Assembly (NCBI GenBank): GCA_022706685.1 | Contig: JAKJCA010000027.1 | Location: 1 to 36,930, forward strand | Direction: 5' to 3' | From: Bacillota bacterium | GTDB taxonomy: Bacteria > Bacillota > Clostridia > Oscillospirales > Acutalibacteraceae | DNA length: 36,930 bases | In this document: in pieces, positions 1 to 7,835 of the stretch | How the letters are laid out: every line of letters starts with the position of its first letter | How positions within the stretch are numbered: position 1 is the first letter of the stretch | The notes under the pieces: model-generated | Database searches by the model: none | What the model was told of the DNA's origin: nothing | Seen by the model: the letters and a program-made list of their open reading frames with translations, nothing else | Made by a program: the position numbers and the translations under genes

Positions 1-939
1 TGTATCATCATTATCGTCATGAACTCCTCGCGCAATACCGTACAGAGCGCGGATGAAATCAGGGATCTTCTCGACCTGACCATTCTGGGTACCGTCAGCC
101 AGGTCGGCAACCCCAAGAAAAACAAGGCCGCCAACAAGCAAAGGCAGCTGCTTATCGTCGACAAGAGTTCGGGTTTCGGTTTTATCGAAACCTATAAAGC
201 CATTCGAACCAAAATCGAGAACGCAGCGCTCAAGAACGGCTATAAAACCTTCGTCATTTCCAGCGCCGTGGAAGACGAAGGCAAGACCACCGTCGCCACG
301 AACATCGCCATCGCCCTGGCGCTCAACGGCAAATCCGTACTGCTCATCGACGCCGACATCCGCAAACCCGCCGTTTCGAAACTGCTTGGTCTGCCGACCA
401 GTAAAGAGAAAGGGCTGCCCGACGTCATCAGCGGCGCCGTGTCGACCGAAAAGGCCATCAAGTTTGTGGAAAAATACAAACTCTTCCTGCTGTCGGGCAG
501 TTACGCGGCTTCCGACCCGACGGAACTGCTCTCCATGCCGCAGACCGAGAAACTGATCAAAGACCTTGAAAACGAGTTTGACTTCATCATCATCGACACG
601 CCGCCCGCGGGCGTCGTTACGGACGCTTCCATCATGGCCGGCTACAGCGACGCCGTGATTCTCGTCATCCGCGAAGACGAAGCGCCCCTTGGCCGGATCC
701 AGATGGCCATCAACGACTTGACGGGCACCAGCGCGGAACTCATCGGCTGCGTCTACAACAACGTCACCTCGAGCGCGGGCACCGTCTACGGCCCCAAACG
801 GTACGGCAGGGGCTACCGCTACGGCCGCTACGGCTACGGGCATTACGGCTACGGCGGCTACGGCCGTTACGGCTACGGCTATGGTTACGGTTACGGTTAC
901 GGCTACGGGGAAGACAAAGACAAGAAAGATAAAAAGTGA
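1..939 (+). CDS. Tyrosine-protein kinase (BY-kinase, CpsD/Wzz-Wzc type), 5' end outside window
   Basis: ATP-dependent autophosphorylating tyrosine kinase of the kind that controls capsule or exopolysaccharide polymerisation and export at the membrane. An ATG lies at 19, but the frame is open to base 1 and reads a hydrophobic run (CIIIV) followed by a DEIRDLLDLTILGTV segment. That is the usual junction between the second membrane helix of a Wzz-like domain and the kinase, so the gene very likely begins upstream and fuses both modules. Counting from the ATG at 19, the oligomerisation motif ETYKAIRTKI is at about 57-66, the P-loop (EDEGKTT, a variant of PGEGKST) at about 85-91, Walker A' (LLIDADIRKP) at about 108-117 and Walker B (FIIIDTPP) near 190. 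The C-terminus is a 16-tyrosine Tyr-Gly tail followed by a Lys/Asp-rich end. The kinase assignment is secure; the exact polysaccharide is unknown. Confidence 0.93.
   Translation, partial: CIIIIVMNSSRNTVQSADEIRDLLDLTILGTVSQVGNPKKNKAANKQRQLLIVDKSSGFGFIETYKAIRTKIENAALKNGYKTFVISSAVEDEGKTTVATNIAIALALNGKSVLLIDADIRKPAVSKLLGLPTSKEKGLPDVISGAVSTEKAIKFVEKYKLFLLSGSYAASDPTELLSMPQTEKLIKDLENEFDFIIIDTPPAGVVTDASIMAGYSDAVILVIREDEAPLGRIQMAINDLTGTSAELIGCVYNNVTSSAGTVYGPKRYGRGYRYGRYGYGHYGYGGYGRYGYGYGYGYGYGYGEDKDKKDKK
784..909 (+). repeat. Hexanucleotide (GGNTAC-like) repeat coding for a Tyr-Gly tail
   Basis: Inside the kinase gene, imperfect 6-bp units of the form ggctac / ggttac / ggccgctac encode alternating Tyr and Gly with scattered Arg and His. 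I count 16 tyrosines between 784 and 909. Tyrosine clusters at this place are the autophosphorylation sites of BY-kinases. The near-perfect tandem units at about 865-906 could gain or lose six bases at a time without breaking the frame. Confidence 0.8.
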
Positions 940-953
940 CGATACTGCATCAA

Positions 954-982
954 AAGGGCCGGTGCCGAAAGCGCCGGCCCTT
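954..982. terminator. Bidirectional hairpin terminator between convergent genes
   Basis: A 12-bp stem (954-965 with 971-982, one G-T pair) closes a CGAAA loop. It lies 15 nt after the kinase stop codon and 18 nt before the stop codon of the convergent GH89-like gene. On the minus strand the stem runs into TTTT, a short U-tract; on the plus strand the tail is only ATCTT. It probably ends both transcripts, better on the minus strand. Confidence 0.75.
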
Positions 983-999
983 ATCTTGCCTTCCGAATC

Positions 1000-3120
1000 C
1001 TATGCAAGTTCTCCGCCGAATTCCTCCGCGTATTTTTTCATCAGACGCCGCGCCGTTTCAACCGGGTCTTCGCCGGAAACGTCCTCCGGCTTGCAGGAGG
1101 CGACCCACTTGCGCTCGAAACGCTCCACGCTGCGGTAAAAGGCGTTGCCCGCATATTCGTCGCGCCCGCCCGGCTGTTTCTTGGTGACGGTGGAAAAACG
1201 GCGCAGACCTTTAAAACTGCTTGCGAGCGTTTCAAAAAGCCCCCGCCAGCGCGGCCCGTAAAACGACTCGACGACGCCGCCCCATTCGCGCCAGGCGTTG
1301 TCATAGAGCACCGGGTCCTTGTTCGGTCCCCAAAGCGTGATCTGCGTCAGCAGATTGATTTCAAAGTTTTGCTTGTCGGTGTCCTTCAAGGCGTTCGCGC
1401 CCGCCTCTTTGAGCGCGCGCAGGAGGCTCCACTCCGGCCGGGTCATCACGAGCGATTCCAGGTCTTCGATAAGCCGGAGCATCCCGTTGCTGCAGATTTC
1501 GAAGCGGCGGACATCCTTATCGAAATAGCCCTCCATCGCGCCTTTATAATAGCGCATTGCGAGGTTGGACAGCGCCTGCCGCGCCACGTCGCAGGCATCG
1601 AAGGCGTAGGCATCCGTCGAAGCATCTTTGGCTGCCAGAAGCCGTTCGGCGGCCAGAGCAAGTTTGGCATTGTCATAAGCAGGCGCCATGCTTTCGCCCG
1701 GCGCCGTGCCGGAGAGAACCGTCCCCGGCCTTGCACACACGACCGAACCGGTTTCTTCATCAATCCCTTTGCCGTAACAGGTCTCTGCCAGCAGTTCAAG
1801 CGCCTCGACGAGGCAATCTTCCCGGCTGCCCCACCGCAGCAGAGCGGTGCGCCGGAACATATCCCTCGGCTCGATGGAACCGCTTTTGGTCAGCATCTCC
1901 AGGGCAATGTCCGTCAGAACAGGGTTGACCTGCGTGCTGCCGGGGCACAGCCCCGTGCCTGCGGCGTTCGGGCAGCCGTTTTTCACCTGCTCGTATTCGT
2001 TGGCGCACAGCCGGGCGATATCCCCTGCGAGAGCGGTTCTTCCCTCCCGGCTGCACAAGGTCGACACGACGAAGGCGTGGCCGCCGTAAGGCGCTTTTCC
2101 TTCTTCCGGCCGGATATCACGGTCGAGCCCCACGACCAGCAGCCGCCCGTTTTCGACCGCTTTCAAGGTCCCTTCATCGGCGCAGTCGGAGGGCAGCACC
2201 CAGACAGACTGCGCGTCAAACGTAGTGTAAACTCGCATGAGCGCCTTGGCGAAGGCGGCGCGGTAATGCTCGTTCTTGCCCGGTGTGACACCGCTGCGGA
2301 AAGGCGCGGTCATGTAGTAATGGCTTGCGCCCAGCAGGGTCAGCTGTTTTTGCAGCAACTTGCCGCCGAGTTTCTGGAATTGCGGATCCGACGGATCGAT
2401 ATGGTAGGTCGGCGGGAAACCGTTCTGAGACGGAATATGACGTATTCTCGATTTCGGGAAAAGTCGGATAATAGTTTTCGGTACCTGACCGGTGAATCCC
2501 TGCATCACCGGCGTCATGCCGAGTTGCTGCTGGCGTGCAAGGATTTTTTTGCCCAGCGAAAGGCGCGCCTCGATATATTTTTCATCTGTCAGCGGAAGAA
2601 AACTGTCGAACCCGCCCTCAAGCTGCCTGGGGAAATAAGCCGGTCCCGAAAGGAAAGACATAGCGCCCTGCGCGCTGTATCCCAAATCTTTCAAGGTATA
2701 GAACAGCACCGCCTCGCTGCCGACGATGCTCAGCGGCAGATTGACGCCGTGTACGGCCATTACATCGATTTCGCGCTCCCAACGTTCCCAGTCCCACCAG
2801 CACGCGCCGTTGCCGTAGGCGGGATAATCGAGGAAAAACCGGTATTTCTGCTTAATCACCTCGACGGTTTTTTCTCTGGGAAGCGGCGCTTGCTCCACCG
2901 TCTGCCCGCGGTTGCCGCAAAGCGAAAAGGAGATGCCGCAACAGTCTTTGAGATAGCGGCCGTATGCCATAGCGAGCGTCAGGGCACTGTCGCCGCGCAA
3001 TACAATTTTGCCGTTCAGGGCCTCTATTTCGTAGGTTTCGAGACCGTCTGCCTTCGGAATGGTTTCGCAGACAAAAGCCCCGGCTATCGCCGGAGTGTTG
3101 CGCTTGATGATATCGAGCAT
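1000..3120 (-). CDS. GH89-family (alpha-N-acetylglucosaminidase-like) protein lacking both catalytic glutamates
   Basis: 706 aa, similar along its whole length to bacterial and human NAGLU. It has an N-terminal alpha/beta domain (about 1-90), the barrel signature WDWERWEREIDVMAVHGVN at about 109-127, LGMTPVMQGFTGQVP at about 200-214, and a C-terminal helical domain with QITLWGP and YGPRW. Active GH89 enzymes retain exo-alpha-GlcNAc from glycosaminoglycans or mucin glycans with two glutamates, in FNEM/FHEG-like and PEGI-like motifs. Here these read PFRSG (Ser276, codon 2293-2295) and CPGST (Gly394, codon 1939-1941). The LQGW and HNFGGN active-site loops are also replaced. The fold is kept and the frame is intact over 2.1 kb, so this looks like a functional protein with changed or no hydrolase activity rather than a decayed gene. 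No signal peptide is seen, so it is probably cytoplasmic. Start ATG follows an AGGAGG site at good spacing. It is divergent from an oxidoreductase/nagB operon, which fits amino-sugar metabolism. Confidence 0.85.
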   Translation of the reverse strand: MLDIIKRNTPAIAGAFVCETIPKADGLETYEIEALNGKIVLRGDSALTLAMAYGRYLKDCCGISFSLCGNRGQTVEQAPLPREKTVEVIKQKYRFFLDYPAYGNGACWWDWERWEREIDVMAVHGVNLPLSIVGSEAVLFYTLKDLGYSAQGAMSFLSGPAYFPRQLEGGFDSFLPLTDEKYIEARLSLGKKILARQQQLGMTPVMQGFTGQVPKTIIRLFPKSRIRHIPSQNGFPPTYHIDPSDPQFQKLGGKLLQKQLTLLGASHYYMTAPFRSGVTPGKNEHYRAAFAKALMRVYTTFDAQSVWVLPSDCADEGTLKAVENGRLLVVGLDRDIRPEEGKAPYGGHAFVVSTLCSREGRTALAGDIARLCANEYEQVKNGCPNAAGTGLCPGSTQVNPVLTDIALEMLTKSGSIEPRDMFRRTALLRWGSREDCLVEALELLAETCYGKGIDEETGSVVCARPGTVLSGTAPGESMAPAYDNAKLALAAERLLAAKDASTDAYAFDACDVARQALSNLAMRYYKGAMEGYFDKDVRRFEICSNGMLRLIEDLESLVMTRPEWSLLRALKEAGANALKDTDKQNFEINLLTQITLWGPNKDPVLYDNAWREWGGVVESFYGPRWRGLFETLASSFKGLRRFSTVTKKQPGGRDEYAGNAFYRSVERFERKWVASCKPEDVSGEDPVETARRLMKKYAEEFGGELA

Positions 3121-3176
3121 GGGTTTCCTCCTGCGGACGCCGCCGAGAAAGCGTGCGAAAGGTTTTAATTTATTTT

Positions 3177-3206
3177 AGTATAACATATTCACGCCTTCGT
3201 TTCCAA
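3177..3206 (-). promoter_or_regulatory. Predicted promoter of the GH89-like gene
   Basis: Minus-strand reading gives TTGGAA (3206-3201), an 18-nt spacer and TATACT (3182-3177), inside an AT-rich patch that stands out from its surroundings. This places the transcript start about 45-50 nt before the ATG. The -35 box covers the same bases as the -35 of the divergent promoter. Confidence 0.5.
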
Positions 3207-3229
3207 AAAACAGCCCGTTGTGCTATAAT
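3201..3229 (+). promoter_or_regulatory. Predicted promoter of the oxidoreductase/bioY/nagB operon
   Basis: TTCCAA (3201-3206), 17-nt spacer, perfect TATAAT (3224-3229). The leader to the ATG at 3293 carries a GCCGCG/CGCGGC inverted repeat with a 6-nt loop, possibly a weak hairpin. The -35 box is poor, so an activator may be needed. Confidence 0.55.
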
Positions 3230-3292
3230 CTGCGGGAACACGCGCCGCGCATGCACGCGGCATCCGATCGGGGGACAAAGGAGGACTGCTCG

Positions 3293-4354
3293 ATGCCAAA
3301 ACTCAAAATCGGACTCATCGGCTGCGGAGGGATGGGCCTGGGCGTGCACGCCATGTCGCACGCCACGGACGACAGGGTGCAGGTCACCGCTTTGTGCGAC
3401 ATCATCGAGAGCCGTGCGAAGGAAGGCAAGAAGAAATATTTCCACTCCGCCAAAGTTTATACCGATTTCAACGAACTGCTCGCGAACGCCGATGTCGACG
3501 CCGTCGATATCTGCACCCCCAACTACTGGCACTCGCGTATCGCCGTCGCCGCGCTCGAGGCGGGCAAGCATGTTTTCTGTGAAAAACCCGACGCCGTCAG
3601 CCCCGAGGAAGTCCTTAAAATGAAAGCAGCCGCAGAAAATAGCGGCAAGGTGCTCATGGTCATGCGCAACAACCGCTTTACCGAGGCCTCCGTTTACGCC
3701 AAAGACTATATCGCCCAGGGCAAGGCGGGTTCGATTTACGCAGGGCGCTGCGGCTGGATCAGGCGCAGGGGCATTCCCGGCAAAGGCGGCTGGTTCACGA
3801 CCAAAGAACTTTCCGGCGGCGGGCCGCTCATCGACCTCGGGGTACACATGATCGACCTTTCCATCTGGCTGATGGGCAATCCCGTCCCCGTAGCGGTGAC
3901 GGGCGCCGCCTACCGCAAGTTTGCCGACAACGACCTGAGCGATTCCGTCCATTCAAAATTCGGCGACAAGGTCGAGGAAGGCACCTTCGATGTCGAGGAC
4001 CTTGCCATGGGTTTCATCCGTTTCGACAACGGGGCCTGCCTTCAAATTGAATTCAGTTGGGCTTCCAATATCGAAAAGGAAAAGCACTTTGTCGAACTGC
4101 GGGGGGATAAAGCCGGCTTATGCTGGGAGAACGGGAGTCTGAAAATCTTTTCTGAGAAAAAAGGCAAACTTACAGACGAAAAGCCCCGTTTCAAAGCGAG
4201 CAACGGCCATATGCGCAACCTGCGCAATTTTGTCGACGTGGTGCTCGAAGGCGCACAGCCCGTCTTTGTGCCGCAACAGGGCGTCGATATGATTAAAATC
4301 CTTGACGCGGTGTACCGTTCCGCCGAAAGCGGCCGTGAAATCCGCCTTGACTGA
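3293..4354 (+). CDS. Gfo/Idh/MocA family NAD(P)-dependent oxidoreductase
   Basis: 353 aa. Family members oxidise or reduce a hydroxyl/keto group of a sugar, cyclitol or related compound using NAD(P). The N-terminal Rossmann motif GLIGCGGMG (about 7-15) is intact and the conserved EKP is at 97-99. The C-terminal half holds the alpha/beta dimerisation domain with GGPLIDLGVHMIDL, which carries the usual catalytic histidine. The ATG at 3293 is chosen because AAAGGAGG lies just upstream and the Rossmann fold begins immediately; an in-frame ATG at 3218 has no such site and would overlap the promoter. First gene of a plus-strand operon with bioY, nagB and a deaminase, and divergent from the GH89-like gene. 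The substrate is not known; an amino sugar or N-acetylhexosamine derivative is a guess from the neighbours. Confidence 0.88.
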   Translation: MPKLKIGLIGCGGMGLGVHAMSHATDDRVQVTALCDIIESRAKEGKKKYFHSAKVYTDFNELLANADVDAVDICTPNYWHSRIAVAALEAGKHVFCEKPDAVSPEEVLKMKAAAENSGKVLMVMRNNRFTEASVYAKDYIAQGKAGSIYAGRCGWIRRRGIPGKGGWFTTKELSGGGPLIDLGVHMIDLSIWLMGNPVPVAVTGAAYRKFADNDLSDSVHSKFGDKVEEGTFDVEDLAMGFIRFDNGACLQIEFSWASNIEKEKHFVELRGDKAGLCWENGSLKIFSEKKGKLTDEKPRFKASNGHMRNLRNFVDVVLEGAQPVFVPQQGVDMIKILDAVYRSAESGREIRLD

Positions 4355-4367
4355 ACGGAAGACCGCC

Positions 4368-4934
4368 TTGAACAAGAAGCAAATACGACTGAACGCAACG
4401 CCCTATATCCTGTGCGCGCTTTTTGCGGCGCTGATCGCCGCCGGCGCCTATATCAAAATCCCTCTGCCGCTGGTGCCGGTGACGCTGCAGCTTCAATTCG
4501 CTCTGTTGGCTGGAGTACTTCTGGGCCCGAACAAGGGCGCGCTGTCAGCCCTCATTTACGCGCTTGCCGGCCTTGCAGGCATACCGGTATTTGCCGGCGG
4601 CGGGGGTATTCAATATGTCATATCGCCCACCTTCGGCTACATTGCCGGTTTTATCGCGGGCGCTTTTACAGCCGGCCGCATCATTAAACGATCTGCCGCA
4701 AAGGGCACGGCCGCCTGCTTCGCCGCGTTGTTGGCCGGTACCCTGGCGGTCTACGCCGTCGGACTTGTGTACTTGTATCTGATCAAGCGCTTTTCTCTGG
4801 GCCAGGAGGTCGGCCTGCGAGCGTTTTTCCTTTCGGCGCTGCTCATCCCGCTGGCTGCGGATCTCGTCAAGAACGCTGTCTTTGCCGCCCTGGCGGCGAG
4901 AATGCTGCCGCTTACGGGCAAATACGTGGTATAA
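4368..4934 (+). CDS. bioY: BioY, biotin-binding S component of an ECF transporter
   Basis: 188 aa membrane protein with about six hydrophobic segments. BioY captures biotin at the cell surface and works alone or with the shared EcfA/EcfA'/EcfT energy-coupling module, which is not in this window. Diagnostic features are AGAYIKIPLPLVPVTLQLQF near the N-terminus, LLGPNKGALSALIYALAGLAGIPVFAGGGG and the SPTFGYIAGF motif. The TTG at 4368 is preferred: it follows a weak GGAAGA site, clears the upstream stop codon by 13 nt and gives the usual short N-terminus. An ATG at 4302 in the same frame would overlap the preceding gene by 53 nt. No biotin synthesis genes are present, and the adjoining genes give no obvious need for biotin. 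Confidence 0.9.
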   Translation: MNKKQIRLNATPYILCALFAALIAAGAYIKIPLPLVPVTLQLQFALLAGVLLGPNKGALSALIYALAGLAGIPVFAGGGGIQYVISPTFGYIAGFIAGAFTAGRIIKRSAAKGTAACFAALLAGTLAVYAVGLVYLYLIKRFSLGQEVGLRAFFLSALLIPLAADLVKNAVFAALAARMLPLTGKYVV

Positions 4935-4950
4935 AAAGAGAGGGATGGAA

Positions 4951-5673
4951 ATGAACATATTCATCTGCGAAAACCCTGTTGAACTCGGGCTTAAGGCTGC
5001 CGCGCTGGCCGCCGAGTGTATCGGCGCAGCCATTGCCGCCAACGGCACGGCGCGCATCGTCGTGTCCACAGGCGCCTCCCAGTTCGAAACGTTTGAGGCG
5101 CTCATCGCCTCGGATATCGACTTCAGCCGCGTCGAGATGTTTCACCTCGACGAGTATGTGAACCTTCCGCAAACGCATCCGGCGAGTTTCCGCAAATATC
5201 TGACCGAGCGTTTTGTGTCCAAAGTCAACCTCTTAAGCGCCCATTTTGTCGAACCGACGCCCGAAGGGGTTGAAGTTGTAACACGGAAACTGCTGGAGAA
5301 ACCGGTCGACCTCGGGCTCATCGGCATCGGCGAAAACGGCCACATCGCTTTCAACGATCCGCCCGCGGATTTTGAAACCCGCGTGCCCTACATCATCGTC
5401 AACCTCAGCGATACCTGCAAAAAGCAGCAGGTCCGCGAGGGCTGGTTCGCTTCGGTCGAGGAGGTCCCCGCCCAGGCGGTTTCCATGTCGGTTGACAGGA
5501 TCCTCCGCTGCAAAAAAATCATCTCCTGCGTTCCGCATGCGGTCAAGGCCAAAGCAGTCTATGATACGCTGAACAACGAACCGGACCCGATGATTCCAGC
5601 CACGATCCTCAAAACCCATCCGGACTGGTCGCTGTTTCTCGACACCGCATCCGCGTCTTTGCTGAAGGGGTGA
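4951..5673 (+). CDS. nagB: Glucosamine-6-phosphate deaminase NagB
   Basis: 240 aa, a normal length. It converts glucosamine 6-phosphate to fructose 6-phosphate and ammonia, the last dedicated step of amino-sugar catabolism, in the cytoplasm. Clear family motifs: STGASQFETFEAL, the EMFHLDEYVNLP active-site segment with its Asp, and LIGIGENGHIAFNDPP with the catalytic His. The ATG at 4951 is taken as the start because AGGG lies 6 nt upstream; an in-frame ATG at 4945 is the alternative. It starts 16 nt after bioY, so the two are co-transcribed. No nagA deacetylase is seen here. A related sugar isomerase/deaminase paralogue cannot be fully excluded. Confidence 0.92.
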   Translation: MNIFICENPVELGLKAAALAAECIGAAIAANGTARIVVSTGASQFETFEALIASDIDFSRVEMFHLDEYVNLPQTHPASFRKYLTERFVSKVNLLSAHFVEPTPEGVEVVTRKLLEKPVDLGLIGIGENGHIAFNDPPADFETRVPYIIVNLSDTCKKQQVREGWFASVEEVPAQAVSMSVDRILRCKKIISCVPHAVKAKAVYDTLNNEPDPMIPATILKTHPDWSLFLDTASASLLKG

Positions 5674-5678
5674 ACTCC

Positions 5679-6968
5679 ATGCTCTTTTCCGGCATCGGCC
5701 TGCTTGACGAAAACTTCGATTACCGGACGGATATGTTTGTCGGCGTCAAAGACGGCGTCATCGCCTATATCGGCGCCGATAAGCCCGCTGAAGATTTCGG
5801 CGAAGCCTATCCCGGCCGCGGCAGAATACTGATGTCCGGCGTCTACAATGCCCACACCCACGCTTCTATGACGCTGCTGCGGGGCTACGCCGAGAACCTG
5901 GCCCTGGCCGACTGGCTCGAGAAGAAAGTTTTTCCTTTTGAAAAAAAGATGACCCTTGGCGACGTGGCGGACGGAGCCCTGCTGGCCGTTGCCGAAATGC
6001 TGCGCTTCGGGACGGTCTCTTTTTCAGACATGTATTATTATAACGACGAGTTCATGCGCGTCGTCGGCGAAACCGGCATCAAGGCGAACTTCAGTTACGG
6101 CGTGACCTGTTTCGACGAACGCGGCTACGAGCAGCTGCCCGCCTACGAAATATCGGAGAAATTGATCGGGCAGTTCCACAATGCTTTCGAAGGGCGGATG
6201 AAAATCGACCTGAGCATCCACGGCGAATACACCTCCACGCCGCGTGTCGTCAAAGGCCTGGCGGAGCATGCGAAAGACAGGGGCGTCCGCGTGCACACCC
6301 ATCTTTCCGAGACAAAAAAAGAACACGAGGAATGCAAACAGCGCCGCGGCAAAACGCCCGCCGCGTATTTTGCCTCTTTGGGGCTTTTCGACAATCCGAC
6401 GACGGCCGCGCATTGTGTCTGGCTCGAGGACGCCGACATGGACCTGCTGCGCGAATACGGCGTGACGGCCGCGTCCTGCCCGGTGAGCAACCTTAAACTT
6501 GCGGGCGGCTTCGCCAGAGTCCCGCAGATGCTCGAACGGGGCGTCCGCGTAGCGCTTGGCACCGACGGTGCCGCGAGCAACAACAATCTCAACCTGTTCA
6601 AAGAAATCCACTGTTTCGCGACGCTGTTCAAGTGTTCCTCCGGCGACCCCTCCGCCGTCACGCCGGCGCAGGCGCTTTGCGCGGCAACCCTAAGCGGCGC
6701 GCAGGCCCAGGGCAGGGAAAATGCCGGCGCCATAAAAACCGGAGCCGCCGCGGACCTGGTCGTGCTCGACGCTCAAGCCCCCCACATGCATCCTGTCCAC
6801 CAAATGGCGAACAACCTTGTATTTGCCGCCCAGGGCAGCGACGTCCTGCTGACCATGGTCGACGGTAAAGTCCTCTACGACAGGGGAGAGTATAAAACCC
6901 TCGACATCGAACGGGTCATCTTCAACGCCGACCGCGCGGCAAAAAGCGTTTTGACCCGCCTATCTTAG
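5679..6968 (+). CDS. Amidohydrolase, MTA/S-adenosylhomocysteine (5'-deoxyadenosine) deaminase family
   Basis: 429 aa zinc/iron-dependent deaminase of the MtaD/DadD/SAH deaminase group. It removes the adenine 6-amino group from 5'-methylthioadenosine, S-adenosylhomocysteine or 5'-deoxyadenosine to give inosine analogues for salvage. Metal ligands are visible: NAHTH at 58-61, HTHLSE, AAHCVW and GTDGAASNNNLNL; the MTLLRGYAENLALADWLEKK region is typical of the family. ATG 5679 is chosen because AAGGGGTGA ends 5 nt upstream; a GTG at 5670 overlaps the nagB stop. It is tightly coupled to nagB. The exact substrate cannot be read from the sequence. Confidence 0.87.
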   Translation: MLFSGIGLLDENFDYRTDMFVGVKDGVIAYIGADKPAEDFGEAYPGRGRILMSGVYNAHTHASMTLLRGYAENLALADWLEKKVFPFEKKMTLGDVADGALLAVAEMLRFGTVSFSDMYYYNDEFMRVVGETGIKANFSYGVTCFDERGYEQLPAYEISEKLIGQFHNAFEGRMKIDLSIHGEYTSTPRVVKGLAEHAKDRGVRVHTHLSETKKEHEECKQRRGKTPAAYFASLGLFDNPTTAAHCVWLEDADMDLLREYGVTAASCPVSNLKLAGGFARVPQMLERGVRVALGTDGAASNNNLNLFKEIHCFATLFKCSSGDPSAVTPAQALCAATLSGAQAQGRENAGAIKTGAAADLVVLDAQAPHMHPVHQMANNLVFAAQGSDVLLTMVDGKVLYDRGEYKTLDIERVIFNADRAAKSVLTRLS

Positions 6969-6990
6969 CCCGACGGAGTAAAAGGAATTG

Positions 6991-7692
6991 GTGGAAGGCT
7001 ACAAACTGCAGGTTTTCCTTGCGCGCCACGCCGAGAGCGAGGGCAATATCCCCAGGCCCGAAATCCCCGGCAGCGGCCCGGAGGAGGAACGCGCCCGGCA
7101 TGACCCCGACTTGACGCCTTTTGGGATGCGGCAGGCAAAACTGCTGGCGAAACGGCTCAGCGGCGAACGGTTTGACGCCGTCTTTTCCAGCCCGCTGATT
7201 CGCGCCGCGCGCACCGCGCGCGCCGTCGCGGCCGCGCAGCCCGGCGGGAAAGTCGACATCACTTTCCTGCGGGAACTGCGCGAGGCGGGCACTCCCTGGT
7301 CATATATAGGCCTCGACAGCCGGGAACTGGGCCGGCTTTGCGGCGGATATGGCGGCGAACTCCTTTCCCTGCGGCCCGACGCGGACTGGGAAGCGTTCGA
7401 AACAGCAGACCGCGACGCGGCATATCTTGAACGGGCTTACGTTTGTGCGCGTTTTTTCAGGGATACCTTCGCCGCGGGCGAAAGAATATTTATCGTCGCG
7501 CACGGCACTTTTAACACCTTTCTCATCCGGGCTCTGCTGGAACTGACCAACGAACAGGATTTTAATTTCTGCCAGGAGAACACCGGCTTGACGAAAGTCA
7601 AGTATTTTATCGGCTCGGGCAGGCGCCTGTCGTATGCGAACGACACCTCGCATCTCTACGCAACTGCGCCGGGCCTAACATTCACGCTGTAA
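6991..7692 (+). CDS. Histidine phosphatase (phosphoglycerate mutase-like) family protein
   Basis: 233 aa. The phosphohistidine motif [10 protein letters not shown] is at the N-terminus, the second arginine motif [13 protein letters not shown] follows, and the C-terminal catalytic His is in [12 protein letters not shown]. Such enzymes are phosphoglycerate mutases or phosphatases acting on small phosphorylated compounds; the subfamily (cofactor-dependent mutase, alpha-ribazole phosphatase or other) is not clear. The insert after RHAESEGN (about 20 residues rich in Pro and Glu) is unusual for a mutase. GTG 6991 has AAAGGA 4 nt upstream; TTG 6988 is possible but too close. Last gene of the 3293-7692 operon. 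Confidence 0.82.
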   Translation: MEGYKLQVFLARHAESEGNIPRPEIPGSGPEEERARHDPDLTPFGMRQAKLLAKRLSGERFDAVFSSPLIRAARTARAVAAAQPGGKVDITFLRELREAGTPWSYIGLDSRELGRLCGGYGGELLSLRPDADWEAFETADRDAAYLERAYVCARFFRDTFAAGERIFIVAHGTFNTFLIRALLELTNEQDFNFCQENTGLTKVKYFIGSGRRLSYANDTSHLYATAPGLTFTL

Positions 7693-7705
7693 AGAAAACC
7701 GCAAT

Positions 7706-7728
7706 TGCCGGCGGATATTCCGCCGGCA
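7706..7728. terminator. Perfect 10-bp hairpin after the phosphatase gene
   Basis: TGCCGGCGGA and TCCGCCGGCA form a perfect stem with a three-base TAT loop, 13 nt after the stop codon. No run of T follows directly, although T-rich sequence begins about 15 nt further on. It is a probable but not ideal terminator separating the upstream operon from pyrH. Confidence 0.5.
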
Positions 7729-7775
7729 TACGCGCGCCCGGTACTTTTCACGGTTGCCTTATTTGCCTTTTGGTA

Positions 7776-7804
7776 TTTACACCCATACTTAAATCAAGTA
7801 AAAT
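7776..7804 (+). promoter_or_regulatory. Predicted sigma-A promoter of the pyrH-polC block
   Basis: TTTACA (7776-7781), 17-nt spacer and TAAAAT (7799-7804). Transcription would start near 7811, about 25 nt before the pyrH ATG. It sits just after the hairpin at 7706-7728 in an AT-rich island. Confidence 0.65.
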
Positions 7805-7835
7805 GTTGGCAGGAACAAGCAAGGGGAGGCGCCGA

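Noticed and set aside
784..909. Short regular repeats that could suggest a CRISPR array
   Set aside because: Units are six bases, in frame, without spacers and encode the tyrosine tail of the kinase.
1369..3168. 599-codon open frame on the plus strand opposite the GH89-like gene
   Set aside because: The sequence is Arg/His/Ala-rich and matches no family, has no ribosome site, and is explained by the GC-rich third positions of the real minus-strand gene.
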